Positions 34,793-42,640 of a DNA stretch of 64,000 bases are shown in pieces. A model generated the notes under the pieces. The model had not been told where the DNA came from. It ran no database searches and saw nothing but the letters and a program-made list of their open reading frames with translations. Within the stretch, counting starts at the first letter, position 1. The number at the start of each line of letters is the position of its first letter. The DNA is from Erythrobacter oryzae (lineage in GTDB: Bacteria; Pseudomonadota; Alphaproteobacteria; Sphingomonadales; Sphingomonadaceae). The position numbers and the translations under genes were made by a program. The stretch lies in NCBI RefSeq assembly GCF_030271515.1, contig NZ_JASCXI010000003.1:496001-560000 (forward strand), in the 5' to 3' direction.

Positions 34793-35953
34793 TTAGGCCT
34801 CGACCTTGAGCAGCTTGATCGCCGCCGAATCGAGCACCTTCCCGCCCAGCCGTTTCGTCGCGTAGAAGTGCACGAAGGGCTTGTTGCTGAAGGGATCGCG
34901 CAGGATCCGCGTCGCGCTGCGCTCGGCGATCAGATAGCCGTTGCGGAAGTTGCCGAAGGCGATCGGGAAGGCGCCGCCGGCCACATCGGGCATGTCCTCG
35001 GCCTCGATCACCGGATAGCCCAGCAGGCGGTTCGGCTGGCCTTCGACCATGCCCGGCTGCCACAGGAAGGCCCCGTCGGAGGTCTTGAGCTTGCGCACCG
35101 CGGCGAGCGTGGTCGAATTCATCACGAACACCGCGCCCTGGCGATGGCCGGGGCGCAGGGCATGGATGAGGTCGATCAGCTTGGTGTCGAGCGCCGTGCC
35201 GAGCCCGGTGGCGTTGCCCGTGCCGATGTATTGCATCGTCCCGAAGGCGCGCACGCCGTCCTCGGCGGTCGCCTTGGCGCCGACAAGGAAGCCCTCGGGC
35301 TGGTTGACGCCGGTGCCGTTGACGAAGGCTGCCCCCTCGGCGCGGGCGAATTCGATCGCGATCTCGCCGGCCAGCCAGTTTTCGAGATTGAAGGCGGCAT
35401 CGTCGAGCATCGCCTGGCTCGCCGCCGGATTGGCGTAGAGATCCCCGCTCGGCGGGGCGATCTCGGCGAACTGGGGCGTGCCGGTTTCGGGCCGCGGCGC
35501 GCTCTCGCTGACCCAGCCAGAGGCGACGCTGGTGGTGGCGACGAGCTTGCGATAGCCCGCGGTGCCGGTCTGCACGACCTGGGCGACCGAGCGGATCGGG
35601 CTCATCTTGCGGATCCGCACGGCGATCTCGGCGTCGATCTGGCGCGGCACCGCAAAGCCGCCGTCTCCCGGAGGGGTGCTGGTGATCGACTTCAGTTCGG
35701 TCTCGCGGCCGAGCCGCAGGTAGCCGTCGACGAAGCTCTTCACCTCGGGCGCGTCGGCGGCGGGCGCGGCCCCGCCGATCGCCGGACGACCGGCCGCGCG
35801 GGCGACCTTGTCGAGGCGCGACTTCACCTCGTCGACATCGCTGCGCAGCGCGGCGATGTCGGCTTCGGCCTGGTCCTGGCGGGCGACGATGTCGAAGCTG
35901 GCGTCGAGCGGATCGGCAGCGGCGGGGTTTGCGGGAGTGGTCACGTTATCCAT
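34793..35953 (-). CDS. GTA major capsid protein, HK97 fold (g5-like)
   Basis: The 386-residue protein has a helical N-terminal scaffold (delta) region (about residues 20-75, EADIAALRSDVDEVKSRLDKV) that the prohead protease should remove, then the HK97 coat domain (GYLRLGRETELKSITSTPPGDGGFAVPRQID; VSESAPRPETGTPQFAEI; NRLLGYPVIEAEDMPDVAGG; ATKRLGGKVLDSAAIKLLKV). It forms the GTA head. An intrinsic-terminator hairpin lies only 27 nt upstream and another hairpin follows the stop, suggesting dedicated expression control. Confidence 0.95.
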   Translation of the reverse strand: MDNVTTPANPAAADPLDASFDIVARQDQAEADIAALRSDVDEVKSRLDKVARAAGRPAIGGAAPAADAPEVKSFVDGYLRLGRETELKSITSTPPGDGGFAVPRQIDAEIAVRIRKMSPIRSVAQVVQTGTAGYRKLVATTSVASGWVSESAPRPETGTPQFAEIAPPSGDLYANPAASQAMLDDAAFNLENWLAGEIAIEFARAEGAAFVNGTGVNQPEGFLVGAKATAEDGVRAFGTMQYIGTGNATGLGTALDTKLIDLIHALRPGHRQGAVFVMNSTTLAAVRKLKTSDGAFLWQPGMVEGQPNRLLGYPVIEAEDMPDVAGGAFPIAFGNFRNGYLIAERSATRILRDPFSNKPFVHFYATKRLGGKVLDSAAIKLLKVEA

Positions 35954-35961
35954 GGGGCAGA

Positions 35962-36004
35962 GGCCTTTCGGTTGGGCAGAAAAAAGGCCGCCCCAATGGC
36001 GGCC
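35962..36004 (-). promoter_or_regulatory. Terminator-like hairpin with competing helix before the capsid gene
   Basis: On the minus strand GGCCGCC (36004-35998) pairs with GGCGGCC (35992-35986) around a 5-nt loop and is followed by six T (35985-35980), a textbook intrinsic terminator. The 3' arm plus T-run contains GGCCTTT (35989-35983), which can instead pair with AAAGGCC (35968-35962), covering the AAAGG that serves as the capsid ribosome binding site. The two helices are mutually exclusive. The T-run ends 27 nt before the capsid ATG, too close for a separate promoter between them. Confidence 0.65.
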
Positions 36005-36031
36005 GGTGGGAGAGACGGGAGGGGAGAAAAC

Positions 36032-36442
36032 TCAGGTGACGAGGTGAATCCGCGCCATCGGATGGAGCGGGTGGGTGACGAGGCTGACTTCGAACAGCTC
36101 GACTTCGAGCAACTCGCGCCCCGCGTCCGTCTGCCGTGCAGCACGGGTGCGGAAGCCGAAGCTGAGGCCGTTGACCTGTCCGGCAGCCAGCAGCTGCGCC
36201 GCGCGGCTCGCGGGACGGTCGATCCGGGCGATGACGCGCAGGCCGCGGGCGTCCTCTGCGGCCTGTTCGATCACGCCGATCGGCTGATCGGGACGGTGCT
36301 GCCAGTAGAGCGGCAGCGGCGTGCTGCGCGCAGCCAGCGTGGCCGCGAAAGCGCCGCGGCGGATCGTGTCGCGGCCGGCATCGGCGATGTCGAACAGCGC
36401 GGCATATCCGGCAAAGCGGATGGGGAAGGCGGGCGCCGTCAC
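36032..36442 (-). CDS. GTA prohead protease (g4-like), GTG start
   Basis: The 136-residue protein matches HK97-type prohead proteases: PIRFAGYAALFDIADAGRDTIRRGAF, LYWQHRPDQPIGVIEQAAED (catalytic His region) and QVNGLSFGFRTRAARQTD (Ser region), ending LEVELFEVSLVTHPLHPMARI. It should remove the capsid delta domain. The GTG at 36442 overlaps the g3.5 stop (GTGA) and matches the family start; the ATG at 36556 would add an unlikely leader. Confidence 0.88.
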   Translation of the reverse strand: MTAPAFPIRFAGYAALFDIADAGRDTIRRGAFAATLAARSTPLPLYWQHRPDQPIGVIEQAAEDARGLRVIARIDRPASRAAQLLAAGQVNGLSFGFRTRAARQTDAGRELLEVELFEVSLVTHPLHPMARIHLVT

Positions 36443-36744
36443 AGCAGCTTCCACACGCCGAGCCGCACCGCGATGCCGACCAGCAGCAGCGCCAGAACGC
36501 CGCGGATCGCCCAGTCGATGAAGGCCTTCCACGCGCTGGTCTTGGCATCGCGCCACGCCTGCAGCAGCTCGCGCAGCTCGACGAGATCGCCCTCGGCGCC
36601 CGGATCACCGAGCCCGAGGCGCTCGAGCGCGCGGTCGGTGGCGAGCGTGCTCGCCTCCTCGACGATCGCGCGCAGAGTGACGAGACCTGCCCCTTCCTCG
36701 CGCGCCTGCGCCATCAGGCTGGCCAGTATGTCTTCGCGGCTCAT
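36439..36744 (-). CDS. GTA g3.5-like protein (DUF6127), single membrane segment
   Basis: The 101-residue protein starts MSREDILASLMAQAREEGAGLVTLRAIVEEA and ends with one hydrophobic segment (AIRGVLALLLVGIAVRLGVW). It occupies the g3.5 slot between portal and protease seen in RcGTA-type clusters. Function is unknown. It is coupled at both ends by ATGA/GTGA overlaps (36741-36744, 36439-36442). Confidence 0.78.
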   Translation of the reverse strand: MSREDILASLMAQAREEGAGLVTLRAIVEEASTLATDRALERLGLGDPGAEGDLVELRELLQAWRDAKTSAWKAFIDWAIRGVLALLLVGIAVRLGVWKLL

Positions 36745-37898
36745 GGGGCATTCTCCTCTGCCGGGAAGCCCAGCATCTGGCGCTTTTCGGCGCGGCTCAG
36801 GAAATCGGCGTCGGAGACCTGCGACCACAGCCGCTCGCGGTCCTCCGAGAGCGCGGGCACGAGGTCGAGATCGATCCCGAGCTGGCTCTCGGGGAACCAC
36901 GGGGCGAGGCCTTCGCGCAGGGCGGCGAAGATCTTCTCCGCCAGCGGCAGCAGCGTCAGTCGCCACAGCGCGCGGTTGGCCTCGCGGTAATTGGCATAAG
37001 TGTTGTCGCCCGGCAGGCCGAGCAGCATCGGCGGCACCCCGAAAGCGAGCGCGATGTCGCGCGCGGCCGCGCTCTTGAGGGTCGCGAAGTCCATGTCGGC
37101 CGGGGTCAGCGCCATGCTCTGCCACTTGAGGCCGCCGTCGAGCAGCATCGGGCGTCCCGCATTGGCCGCACCCGAGAAGGCGATGTCGAGCTCGCGCTTG
37201 AGCCGCTCGAACTGTTCGTGCGCCAGGCTCGCCCCGTCGCCGGTCTCGTAGACCAGCGCGCCCGAGGGCCGCGCCGCGTTTTCGAGCAGCGCGCGGTTCC
37301 AGCGGGTCGCGGCATTGTGGATCAGCACCGCCTGCCACGCCGCCTCGAGCGCGCCCGCGCCGCAGTGATCGTCGAGCGGATGCATCGTGCGGATCGCGAT
37401 GATCTCGGGCCAGCCGTTCTCGTCCTCGACCGGAAGGCGGGTGGCGTCGCCAGCAACGGCATAGTCATAGGCGACCGGCCAGCCATTGCGGTCGAGCACC
37501 ACCTGCACCCGGTCGGGGCGCAGGGCGAACAGCTCGACCGGCGTGCCGCTCGCGTCCTTGAGGATCTGGACATAGCCGTTGCCGTGCAGCAGCAGATTGG
37601 CCGCCAGTGTCTCGACCAGCGACTGGCCCGCACTGGTCTCGGTCACCAGCGCGGCCAGGCGCGGCTCGGAGCAGGCGAGCGGGGCCTGGCCGATCCCCTC
37701 GGCCAGCAGCCGCACCGAGCGCTGGGCGATGGGGTTGGCAAGGAAGCCCTCCGCGATGCCGCGCGCGTAGCTGTAGTGGCCATTGGCCGGGCCGCTCTCG
37801 AAAGCGGGGATCCAGCCCTGCGCAAGGCCGCTCGCCAGAGGCACATGGGATTGCGCCCCGCCCTTGAAGGCGGAGCGGAAAATGTCGAGCAAGGCCAT
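36741..37898 (-). CDS. GTA portal protein (g3-like)
   Basis: The 385-residue protein is an HK97-type portal: NPIAQRSVRLLAEGIGQAPL, LLLHGNGYVQILKDASG, LFALRPDRVQVVLDRNGWPVAY, and FGVPPMLLGLPGDNTYANYREANRALWRLTL. It forms the dodecameric DNA entry ring. The ATG at 37898 is preferred because AAAGGAA lies about 8 nt upstream; a GTG at 37928 overlapping the terminase stop is an alternative. Confidence 0.93.
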   Translation of the reverse strand: MALLDIFRSAFKGGAQSHVPLASGLAQGWIPAFESGPANGHYSYARGIAEGFLANPIAQRSVRLLAEGIGQAPLACSEPRLAALVTETSAGQSLVETLAANLLLHGNGYVQILKDASGTPVELFALRPDRVQVVLDRNGWPVAYDYAVAGDATRLPVEDENGWPEIIAIRTMHPLDDHCGAGALEAAWQAVLIHNAATRWNRALLENAARPSGALVYETGDGASLAHEQFERLKRELDIAFSGAANAGRPMLLDGGLKWQSMALTPADMDFATLKSAAARDIALAFGVPPMLLGLPGDNTYANYREANRALWRLTLLPLAEKIFAALREGLAPWFPESQLGIDLDLVPALSEDRERLWSQVSDADFLSRAEKRQMLGFPAEENAP

Positions 37899-37924
37899 GA
37901 GAATTCCTTTGTTTTGCTGTTCGG

Positions 37925-39289
37925 TCACAGCGCGGTGACGCTTGGCCGCTGGGTTCGCCCAAGCAGCAGCTCGCTCAGCGCCCAGACCAGCGCGTCGGCG
38001 CGGTCGGGGCTGTTGCCGGGCCCTGCATAGGTGCCGCCGACGAGCATCCCGCACAGCTGGTCTTCCAGCCGCGCGAACACCCCGACATGGCGCACGCGCC
38101 CGGCGGCATAGAGCGCCGCCACCGGCTCGGCGCGGGCGACCTTGCCGCGCGAGGCGTGGACCAGCTTCACCGGCAGCATCTCGTCGGCCGCGCGCAGCAC
38201 GGTTTCGACCATCGCGCCGCCCTGGTTGGCTTCGGCCACCACCCGGTCGGCGGTCCATTCACGCGCGGTCTCGGCGACCCGCTTCGCCCATTCCGCAGGC
38301 GCCGCGCCGCCGATCGAGCAATCGGCCACGATCCGTGCGATCCCGTCGACGCCGAGGGCAGCGACGATGATGCCGCACTCGTCGCCATTGGCACTGGCGG
38401 GCGGATCGACCGCGACCACCATGCGGGCCGCGTCGGGCACAGAGCCCGCCTCGCGCGATTGCTCGAGCAGCGAGCGGGTCCACAGCGCGCCCTCGATATC
38501 CTCGAGCAGCTCGCCGTCCATCTCCTGCCGCGCCAGCAGCGTGCCGGCATATTCGCTCTTCATCGCGTCGTGGAAGCGGTCGGGTAAACGGTCATTGTCG
38601 CCGGTCTTGCCGTGGGTGATCACGACCTCGTCGCCCTTGGCCGCCTGCGCCGCCAGCCGTTTCACCAGCGGCACCGCACGCGGCGTTGTAGTGACGGCGA
38701 CGCGCGGGTCCTCGCCCAGCCGAAGGCCCAGCATCAGGTTGTCCCAGCACCGCGTCGCCCGCTCGCCGGAGAGCGGCCACTTGCCGATCTCGTCGCACCA
38801 GGCGTGGCTGTGCTGCGGCCCGCGCAGGGCCTCGGGCTCGGCGGCCGAGAACAGCTGCGCCTGCGCCCCGTTGGCGAAGCGGATACGGTGGAGCGAAGGC
38901 TCGAAATGCGGCTTGTGGCCCGGGCGGCAGATCGCCAGCAGCCCGCTCTCGCCCTCGACCATCACCGCGCGCGCCTCGGCGAGCGAGGAAGAGACCAGCG
39001 CGATCCGCGCGTCGGGATTGGCATCGGCGATCATCCGCACCCATTCGGCGCCCGCGCGCGTCTTGCCGAAGCCGCGCCCGGCCATGATCATCCACACCCG
39101 CCAGTCGCCCGGCGGCGGGAGCTGCTCCTTGCGGGCGGTGTATTCCCAGAGGTAGTCGAAGCTGTTCTTCTGGTCCTGATCGAGTTCGTCGGGCAGCTCG
39201 CGAAAGACCCTCTCGCTCTCGGCCTTTTCGCTCTCGGTCTTCTTCGGATCGGCCATCTGGTCGATCAACTCGTCATAGGGGCCGCTCAT
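37925..39289 (-). CDS. GTA large terminase (g2-like)
   Basis: The 454-residue ATPase/nuclease has Walker A AGRGFGKT (residues 70-77) in WMIMAGRGFGKTRAGAEWVRM, a Walker-B-like WCDEIGKW, and a C-terminal RNase-H-like nuclease region starting VVAVDPPASANGDECGIIV. It drives DNA packaging, which in GTAs is non-specific headful packaging of host DNA. It overlaps the g1-like gene by an ATGA-type junction (39286-39289). Confidence 0.95.
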   Translation of the reverse strand: MSGPYDELIDQMADPKKTESEKAESERVFRELPDELDQDQKNSFDYLWEYTARKEQLPPPGDWRVWMIMAGRGFGKTRAGAEWVRMIADANPDARIALVSSSLAEARAVMVEGESGLLAICRPGHKPHFEPSLHRIRFANGAQAQLFSAAEPEALRGPQHSHAWCDEIGKWPLSGERATRCWDNLMLGLRLGEDPRVAVTTTPRAVPLVKRLAAQAAKGDEVVITHGKTGDNDRLPDRFHDAMKSEYAGTLLARQEMDGELLEDIEGALWTRSLLEQSREAGSVPDAARMVVAVDPPASANGDECGIIVAALGVDGIARIVADCSIGGAAPAEWAKRVAETAREWTADRVVAEANQGGAMVETVLRAADEMLPVKLVHASRGKVARAEPVAALYAAGRVRHVGVFARLEDQLCGMLVGGTYAGPGNSPDRADALVWALSELLLGRTQRPSVTAL

Positions 39290-39744
39290 TCGCCCTTGCC
39301 TTCTGCGGCGGCTTTCTCGCGGGCGATGCGGCGGCGGATGTCCTCGATCTTGCGGTCGATCGAGGCGCGCACTTCTGCGGCGGTGACATCGCGCACCTGG
39401 CTTGCGGTGCGCCCCACGCTGTCGCGGTGGGATGTCAGCAGGCGGATCGCGTTGGCGAAGTCGAACTTCTCGCCGTCACCGGTCTTGGCGTCGCCTTCGC
39501 GCAGGCGGCGGATAACCTCCAGTTCGAGGCCGAGATAGCCATCGGCGAGAGCGGCCTGCCAGCCGCGGGCGAAATCAGGCTCGTCGCGCCGGGCCTGATA
39601 GGCTTCGGCGATGCTCACTCCGGCATTGCCCGCAGCGCGCTCGAGGCTTGAGGTTGCGCTCAAGGTGTCGAGGAACCGCTTCTGCCAGTGCCGCCCCGAG
39701 GCGGCGCCATCGCTGCGGGAACGGGCAGGCACGTTGCTGGCCAT
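39286..39744 (-). CDS. GTA g1-like protein (small terminase position)
   Basis: The 152-residue protein has a helix-turn-helix-like N-terminal region (FLDTLSATSSLERAAGNAGVSIAEAYQARRDEPDFARGW), as in small terminases that recognise DNA, and a charged helical C-terminus. It is the first gene of the cluster. The ATG at 39744 follows CCAAGGAG with 7-8 nt spacing, a strong ribosome binding site. Upstream lies the probable GTA promoter. Confidence 0.82.
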   Translation of the reverse strand: MASNVPARSRSDGAASGRHWQKRFLDTLSATSSLERAAGNAGVSIAEAYQARRDEPDFARGWQAALADGYLGLELEVIRRLREGDAKTGDGEKFDFANAIRLLTSHRDSVGRTASQVRDVTAAEVRASIDRKIEDIRRRIAREKAAAEGKGE

Positions 39745-39833
39745 CGGCACCACTCCTTGGGCGAACGGAGGCGGTCGGCGCTTCCGTGGGGAAGGCCGGC
39801 CGGCGGCGACTCGCTATTTCTGGATGATGCCTT

Positions 39834-39884
39834 CTGATAACCATAGAGCGTCACGATGTCAAGAAAAATAACCGTTATGGTTAC
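39834..39884 (-). promoter_or_regulatory. Probable GTA operon promoter with repeated TAACC boxes
   Basis: On the minus strand TTGACA (39862-39857) and TATCAG (39839-39834) are separated by 17 nt. A palindrome TAACC-GTTAT-GGTTA (39869-39883) lies just upstream of -35, and ATAACCAT recurs at 39837-39844 over the -10 on the opposite strand. GTAACCAT and ATAACCAT each differ at one position from TTAACCAT, a CtrA half-site described in Caulobacter. Control by CtrA or a GafA-like activator is inference. Confidence 0.5.
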
Positions 39885-39964
39885 TTTACACCCGCTTGCC
39901 TGTCACGCCGCGCTCGCCTAATGCGCCCGCACTGCGGCAATCGGGCGGCATTGGGGAATTTTGC

Positions 39965-40603
39965 GTGCGTTGGTTGCGCTTTCTGTACGACTGGACCTTG
40001 GCCAAGGCCGCGCACCGCCACGCGCCGGCCTGGCTCGCGCTGTTCAGCTTCATGGAAGCGAGCTTCTTCCCCATCCCGCCCCACCCGCTGCTCGGGTTGA
40101 TGTGCCTTGCCGAACCGAAGAAGGCGATCCGCTTCGCCGCGATCGCCACGCTCGCCTCGGTCGCGGGCGGTCTGCTCGGCTACGGCATCGGGCACTTCCT
40201 TTATGAGAGCGTCGGCACCCAGCTGCTCGCGTTGCTCGGCCTGACCGAAAGTTTCCCCAAGGCGGCCTGCTATCTGCGCGAGATGGGCTTCTGGATCTTC
40301 GTCGCCAAGGGCGCGACGCCGATCCCGTTCAAGCTGCTCACCATCACCGCCGGTTTCATCGCCATGCCGATCGGCTGGTTCCTGCTCGCCAGCCTTGTGA
40401 GCCGCTCGATCAGCTTCATGATCGTCGGGATCCTGTTCCGACTGTTCGGCGCGCCGATCAAGGCCTTCATCGACAAGTATCTCGGCCTCGTCACCGCCGC
40501 CTTCATCATCGCGGTGGTCGGCGGTTTCGCGGCGCTCACGCTGATCGGGGGCGAGAGCGGCGGGGCAGCCTCGGCGTGCGAGGCAGCCACCCTGCCGGGC
40601 TGA
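39965..40603 (+). CDS. YqaA/DedA-family (SNARE-associated) membrane protein
   Basis: The 212-residue protein matches the YqaA branch of the VTT/SNARE-associated family: LYDWTLAKAAHRHAPAWLALFSFMEASFFPIPPHPLLG at the start and GFWIFVAKGATPIPFKLLTITAGFIAMP in the middle, with about five membrane segments. Members are linked to lipid flipping or envelope homeostasis. The GTG at 39965 is chosen because it gives the family N-terminus and GGGGAA lies about 8 nt upstream; a frame start at 39896 adds a leader and runs into the GTA promoter. Confidence 0.82.
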   Translation: MRWLRFLYDWTLAKAAHRHAPAWLALFSFMEASFFPIPPHPLLGLMCLAEPKKAIRFAAIATLASVAGGLLGYGIGHFLYESVGTQLLALLGLTESFPKAACYLREMGFWIFVAKGATPIPFKLLTITAGFIAMPIGWFLLASLVSRSISFMIVGILFRLFGAPIKAFIDKYLGLVTAAFIIAVVGGFAALTLIGGESGGAASACEAATLPG

Positions 40604-40719
40604 CCGGCCCCGCGCCGCAGCCGCAATCGGCAACATTATTGCCGAAAAAGCATTGACGACTGCCCGAACCGTGTGATTCTTCTCCCAAGCTTTTCTTCTT
40701 TGAAGCCTGAGGAGGAGTG

Positions 40720-40989
40720 ATGACGGACCGCGCGTTCCTGGCCCAGATGGCAGGCTACGGCCTGTCGACGGTCGAAATCCATTACTACATGCCTGATCAC
40801 CGCAGCCTGTTGCAGCAGTTCGTGATGCAGCAATACGATGTCGCGCCCCAGTTCCCGGAGCTTGACCGCTTCCTGTCATTCTGGCGGCGCGAGATCGACG
40901 CGGTGCTGCACTCGGTCCGGGTCGCGCACAAGCACCTGATCGGCCCGCAGGAATGGCGCGCCGTGGACGGAATCATCTCGATCCACTGA
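40720..40989 (+). CDS. Usg-family protein
   Basis: The 89-residue protein matches the alphaproteobacterial Usg family (AQMAGYGLSTVEIHYYMPDHRSLLQQFVMQQYDVAPQFPEL; FLSFWRREIDAVLHSVRVAH). The family is named for a gene near trp loci; its function is not established. The ATG at 40720 lies after GAGGAGGAG, a strong ribosome binding site. A hairpin (TCGGCAA/TTGCCGA near 40627-40645) lies upstream. Confidence 0.85.
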   Translation: MTDRAFLAQMAGYGLSTVEIHYYMPDHRSLLQQFVMQQYDVAPQFPELDRFLSFWRREIDAVLHSVRVAHKHLIGPQEWRAVDGIISIH

Positions 40990-41020
40990 TTTTGCGGGCG
41001 GGGGAGCCCCCGCGCCCCGC

Positions 41021-42259
41021 TCAGATAATCCCGATCGCCTTGCCCGCGCGCTCGAACATGCCGAGGATGGTCTGCACCTGCTCGGACGAATGCTCCGCGC
41101 ACAGCGAGCAGCGCAGCAGGGTCATGCCCGCAGGGGTCGCCGGGGGACGCGCGAGGTTGACGTAGAGGCCCTCCTTCAAGAGCGCTTCCCACATCATCGC
41201 GCCCTTTTCGAGATCGGGCATGATCACCGCGATGATCGCGCTTTGCGGAGTTTCCGTCCCGAGCTGGAAGCCCAGATCACGCAGCCCCTTGTGCAGCGTG
41301 CGGCTGTTCTCCCACAGATGCGCGCGCTTGTTGCCGCCGTGCATCAGCTTGCGGATCGAGGTTGCCGAGCTCGCCATCACGCTTGGCGGCAGCGCGGCGG
41401 TGAAGACATAGGGGCGGCACACCAGCCGCAGCACTTCGAACTTGGGGTGGTTGGAGACACAGAAGCCGCCAACAGTCCCGACGCTCTTGGAGAAGGTGCC
41501 GATGATGAAATCGACGTCGTCGATCACGCCCTGGTCCTCGGCCACGCCCCGGCCATGTTCGCCGATGAAGCCCATCGAGTGCGCCTCGTCGACCAGCACC
41601 ATCGCGCCGTGCGCCTTGGAGATTCGGACCATTTCCTTCAAGGGTGCAACATCGCCCATCATCGAATAGACGCCTTCGAGCACCACCAGCTTGCCCGCTC
41701 CTTCGGGCACGCGCTTCAGGCGCTTCTCCAGTGCCTCGACGTCGTTGTGCTTGAAGGGCACGACCTCGGCATTGCCCATCGCGCAGCCATCCCAGATCGA
41801 GGCGTGGCTGTCGATGTCGAGGATGATATAGTCACCCTTGCCCGCCAGCGTCGAGATGATGCCGAGATTGGCCTGATAGCCGGTCGAGAAGACCATCGCG
41901 TGGTCCATCGCGTAGAATTCGCGCAGCGCCGCTTCGACATCGCGGTGGTCGCGGAAGGTGCCGTTGAGCACGCGGCTGCCGGTCGTCCCCGCGCCGAAAT
42001 CCTCCATCGCCTGCTTGCCTGCCGCGATGACATCATCGTCGAAGGTCATGCCCATGTAGTTGTAGGTGCCGAGCAGGATCGTATCGCGCCCGTTGCAGAT
42101 CGCGCGGGTAGGCGAGAGCACCTGCTCCATCACCAGATTGAACGGATCCTCCACCCCGGCGGCGAGCAGCTGCTCGCGGGTCTGGATGATCGGATCGAAC
42201 TTGGCGAGCAGGTCGACAGGTTCGGCGGCGGTCGTGGTTTCGGTCATGGCGGTTGCCAT
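41021..42259 (-). CDS. spt: Serine palmitoyltransferase (alpha-oxoamine synthase)
   Basis: The 412-residue PLP enzyme has the alpha-oxoamine synthase active site: Lys258 in GTFSKSVGTVGGF, His152 in DIDSHASIWDG, and VLVDEAHSMGFIGEHGRG. It resembles bacterial serine palmitoyltransferase more than KBL or BioF (NYMGMTFDDDVIAAGKQAMEDFGAGTTGSR, and an N-terminal VMEQVLSPTRAI). It condenses serine with an acyl thioester to 3-ketosphinganine, the first step of sphingolipid synthesis, a hallmark of Sphingomonadales. A dedicated ACP gene lies immediately upstream, suggesting acyl-ACP as donor. Confidence 0.9.
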   Translation of the reverse strand: MATAMTETTTAAEPVDLLAKFDPIIQTREQLLAAGVEDPFNLVMEQVLSPTRAICNGRDTILLGTYNYMGMTFDDDVIAAGKQAMEDFGAGTTGSRVLNGTFRDHRDVEAALREFYAMDHAMVFSTGYQANLGIISTLAGKGDYIILDIDSHASIWDGCAMGNAEVVPFKHNDVEALEKRLKRVPEGAGKLVVLEGVYSMMGDVAPLKEMVRISKAHGAMVLVDEAHSMGFIGEHGRGVAEDQGVIDDVDFIIGTFSKSVGTVGGFCVSNHPKFEVLRLVCRPYVFTAALPPSVMASSATSIRKLMHGGNKRAHLWENSRTLHKGLRDLGFQLGTETPQSAIIAVIMPDLEKGAMMWEALLKEGLYVNLARPPATPAGMTLLRCSLCAEHSSEQVQTILGMFERAGKAIGII

Positions 42260-42261
42260 TA

Positions 42262-42504
42262 TCAGCTATCCTGAAGCTTGTGGACTGCCGCGACGAGCTG
42301 ACCCCAGTTTTCGATCTCGGCCTGCTGGTTCATCGAGATGATGACGTCGAAGGCGTCCTCGATCTCGGCGACGAAATCCATCACGGTGAGGCTGTCGAAT
42401 TCGAGATCGCCGGCAAAGGTGGTCGCGTCCTCGATGGCGACGCCCTTCTTGTTGAAGGGTTCGATCAGGGTGCGGATCTTGGCGTCGACGTCTGCGGGGC
42501 TCAT
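42262..42504 (-). CDS. Acyl carrier protein, sphingolipid-associated
   Basis: The 80-residue protein has the phosphopantetheine Ser38 in LEFDSLTVMDFVAEIED, typical of ACPs. It lies 2 nt before spt on the same strand and should be cotranscribed, so it probably delivers the acyl chain to SPT, as shown for related sphingomonad and Caulobacter systems. It is distinct from the housekeeping AcpP (DSLTVMDF rather than DSLDTVEL). Confidence 0.9.
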   Translation of the reverse strand: MSPADVDAKIRTLIEPFNKKGVAIEDATTFAGDLEFDSLTVMDFVAEIEDAFDVIISMNQQAEIENWGQLVAAVHKLQDS

Positions 42505-42640
42505 GGGGCGGAGTGCTTTCGTTGCATCGGTTGTCGGGCGGGCCTTAGCCCTCTATTACGGCTGCAAAGCGGCGGATGATGCAGCTTGTCAAGCTTTGGC
42601 CATGCCGCGCCTCGGCCAGAGGTCTTTCCGGGGGGGAAGT

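Noticed and set aside
34637..37078. Plus-strand 813-codon frame opposite capsid, protease and portal
   Set aside because: Crosses several real genes and their terminators; antisense artefact of GC bias.
25811..39744. Integrated prophage
   Set aside because: No integrase, repressor, replication or attachment sites; gene order and small size match a GTA cluster.
40627..40645. Hairpin TCGGCAA/TTGCCGA before usg as a terminator
   Set aside because: Followed by A rather than T on the plus strand and by no T-run on the minus strand.
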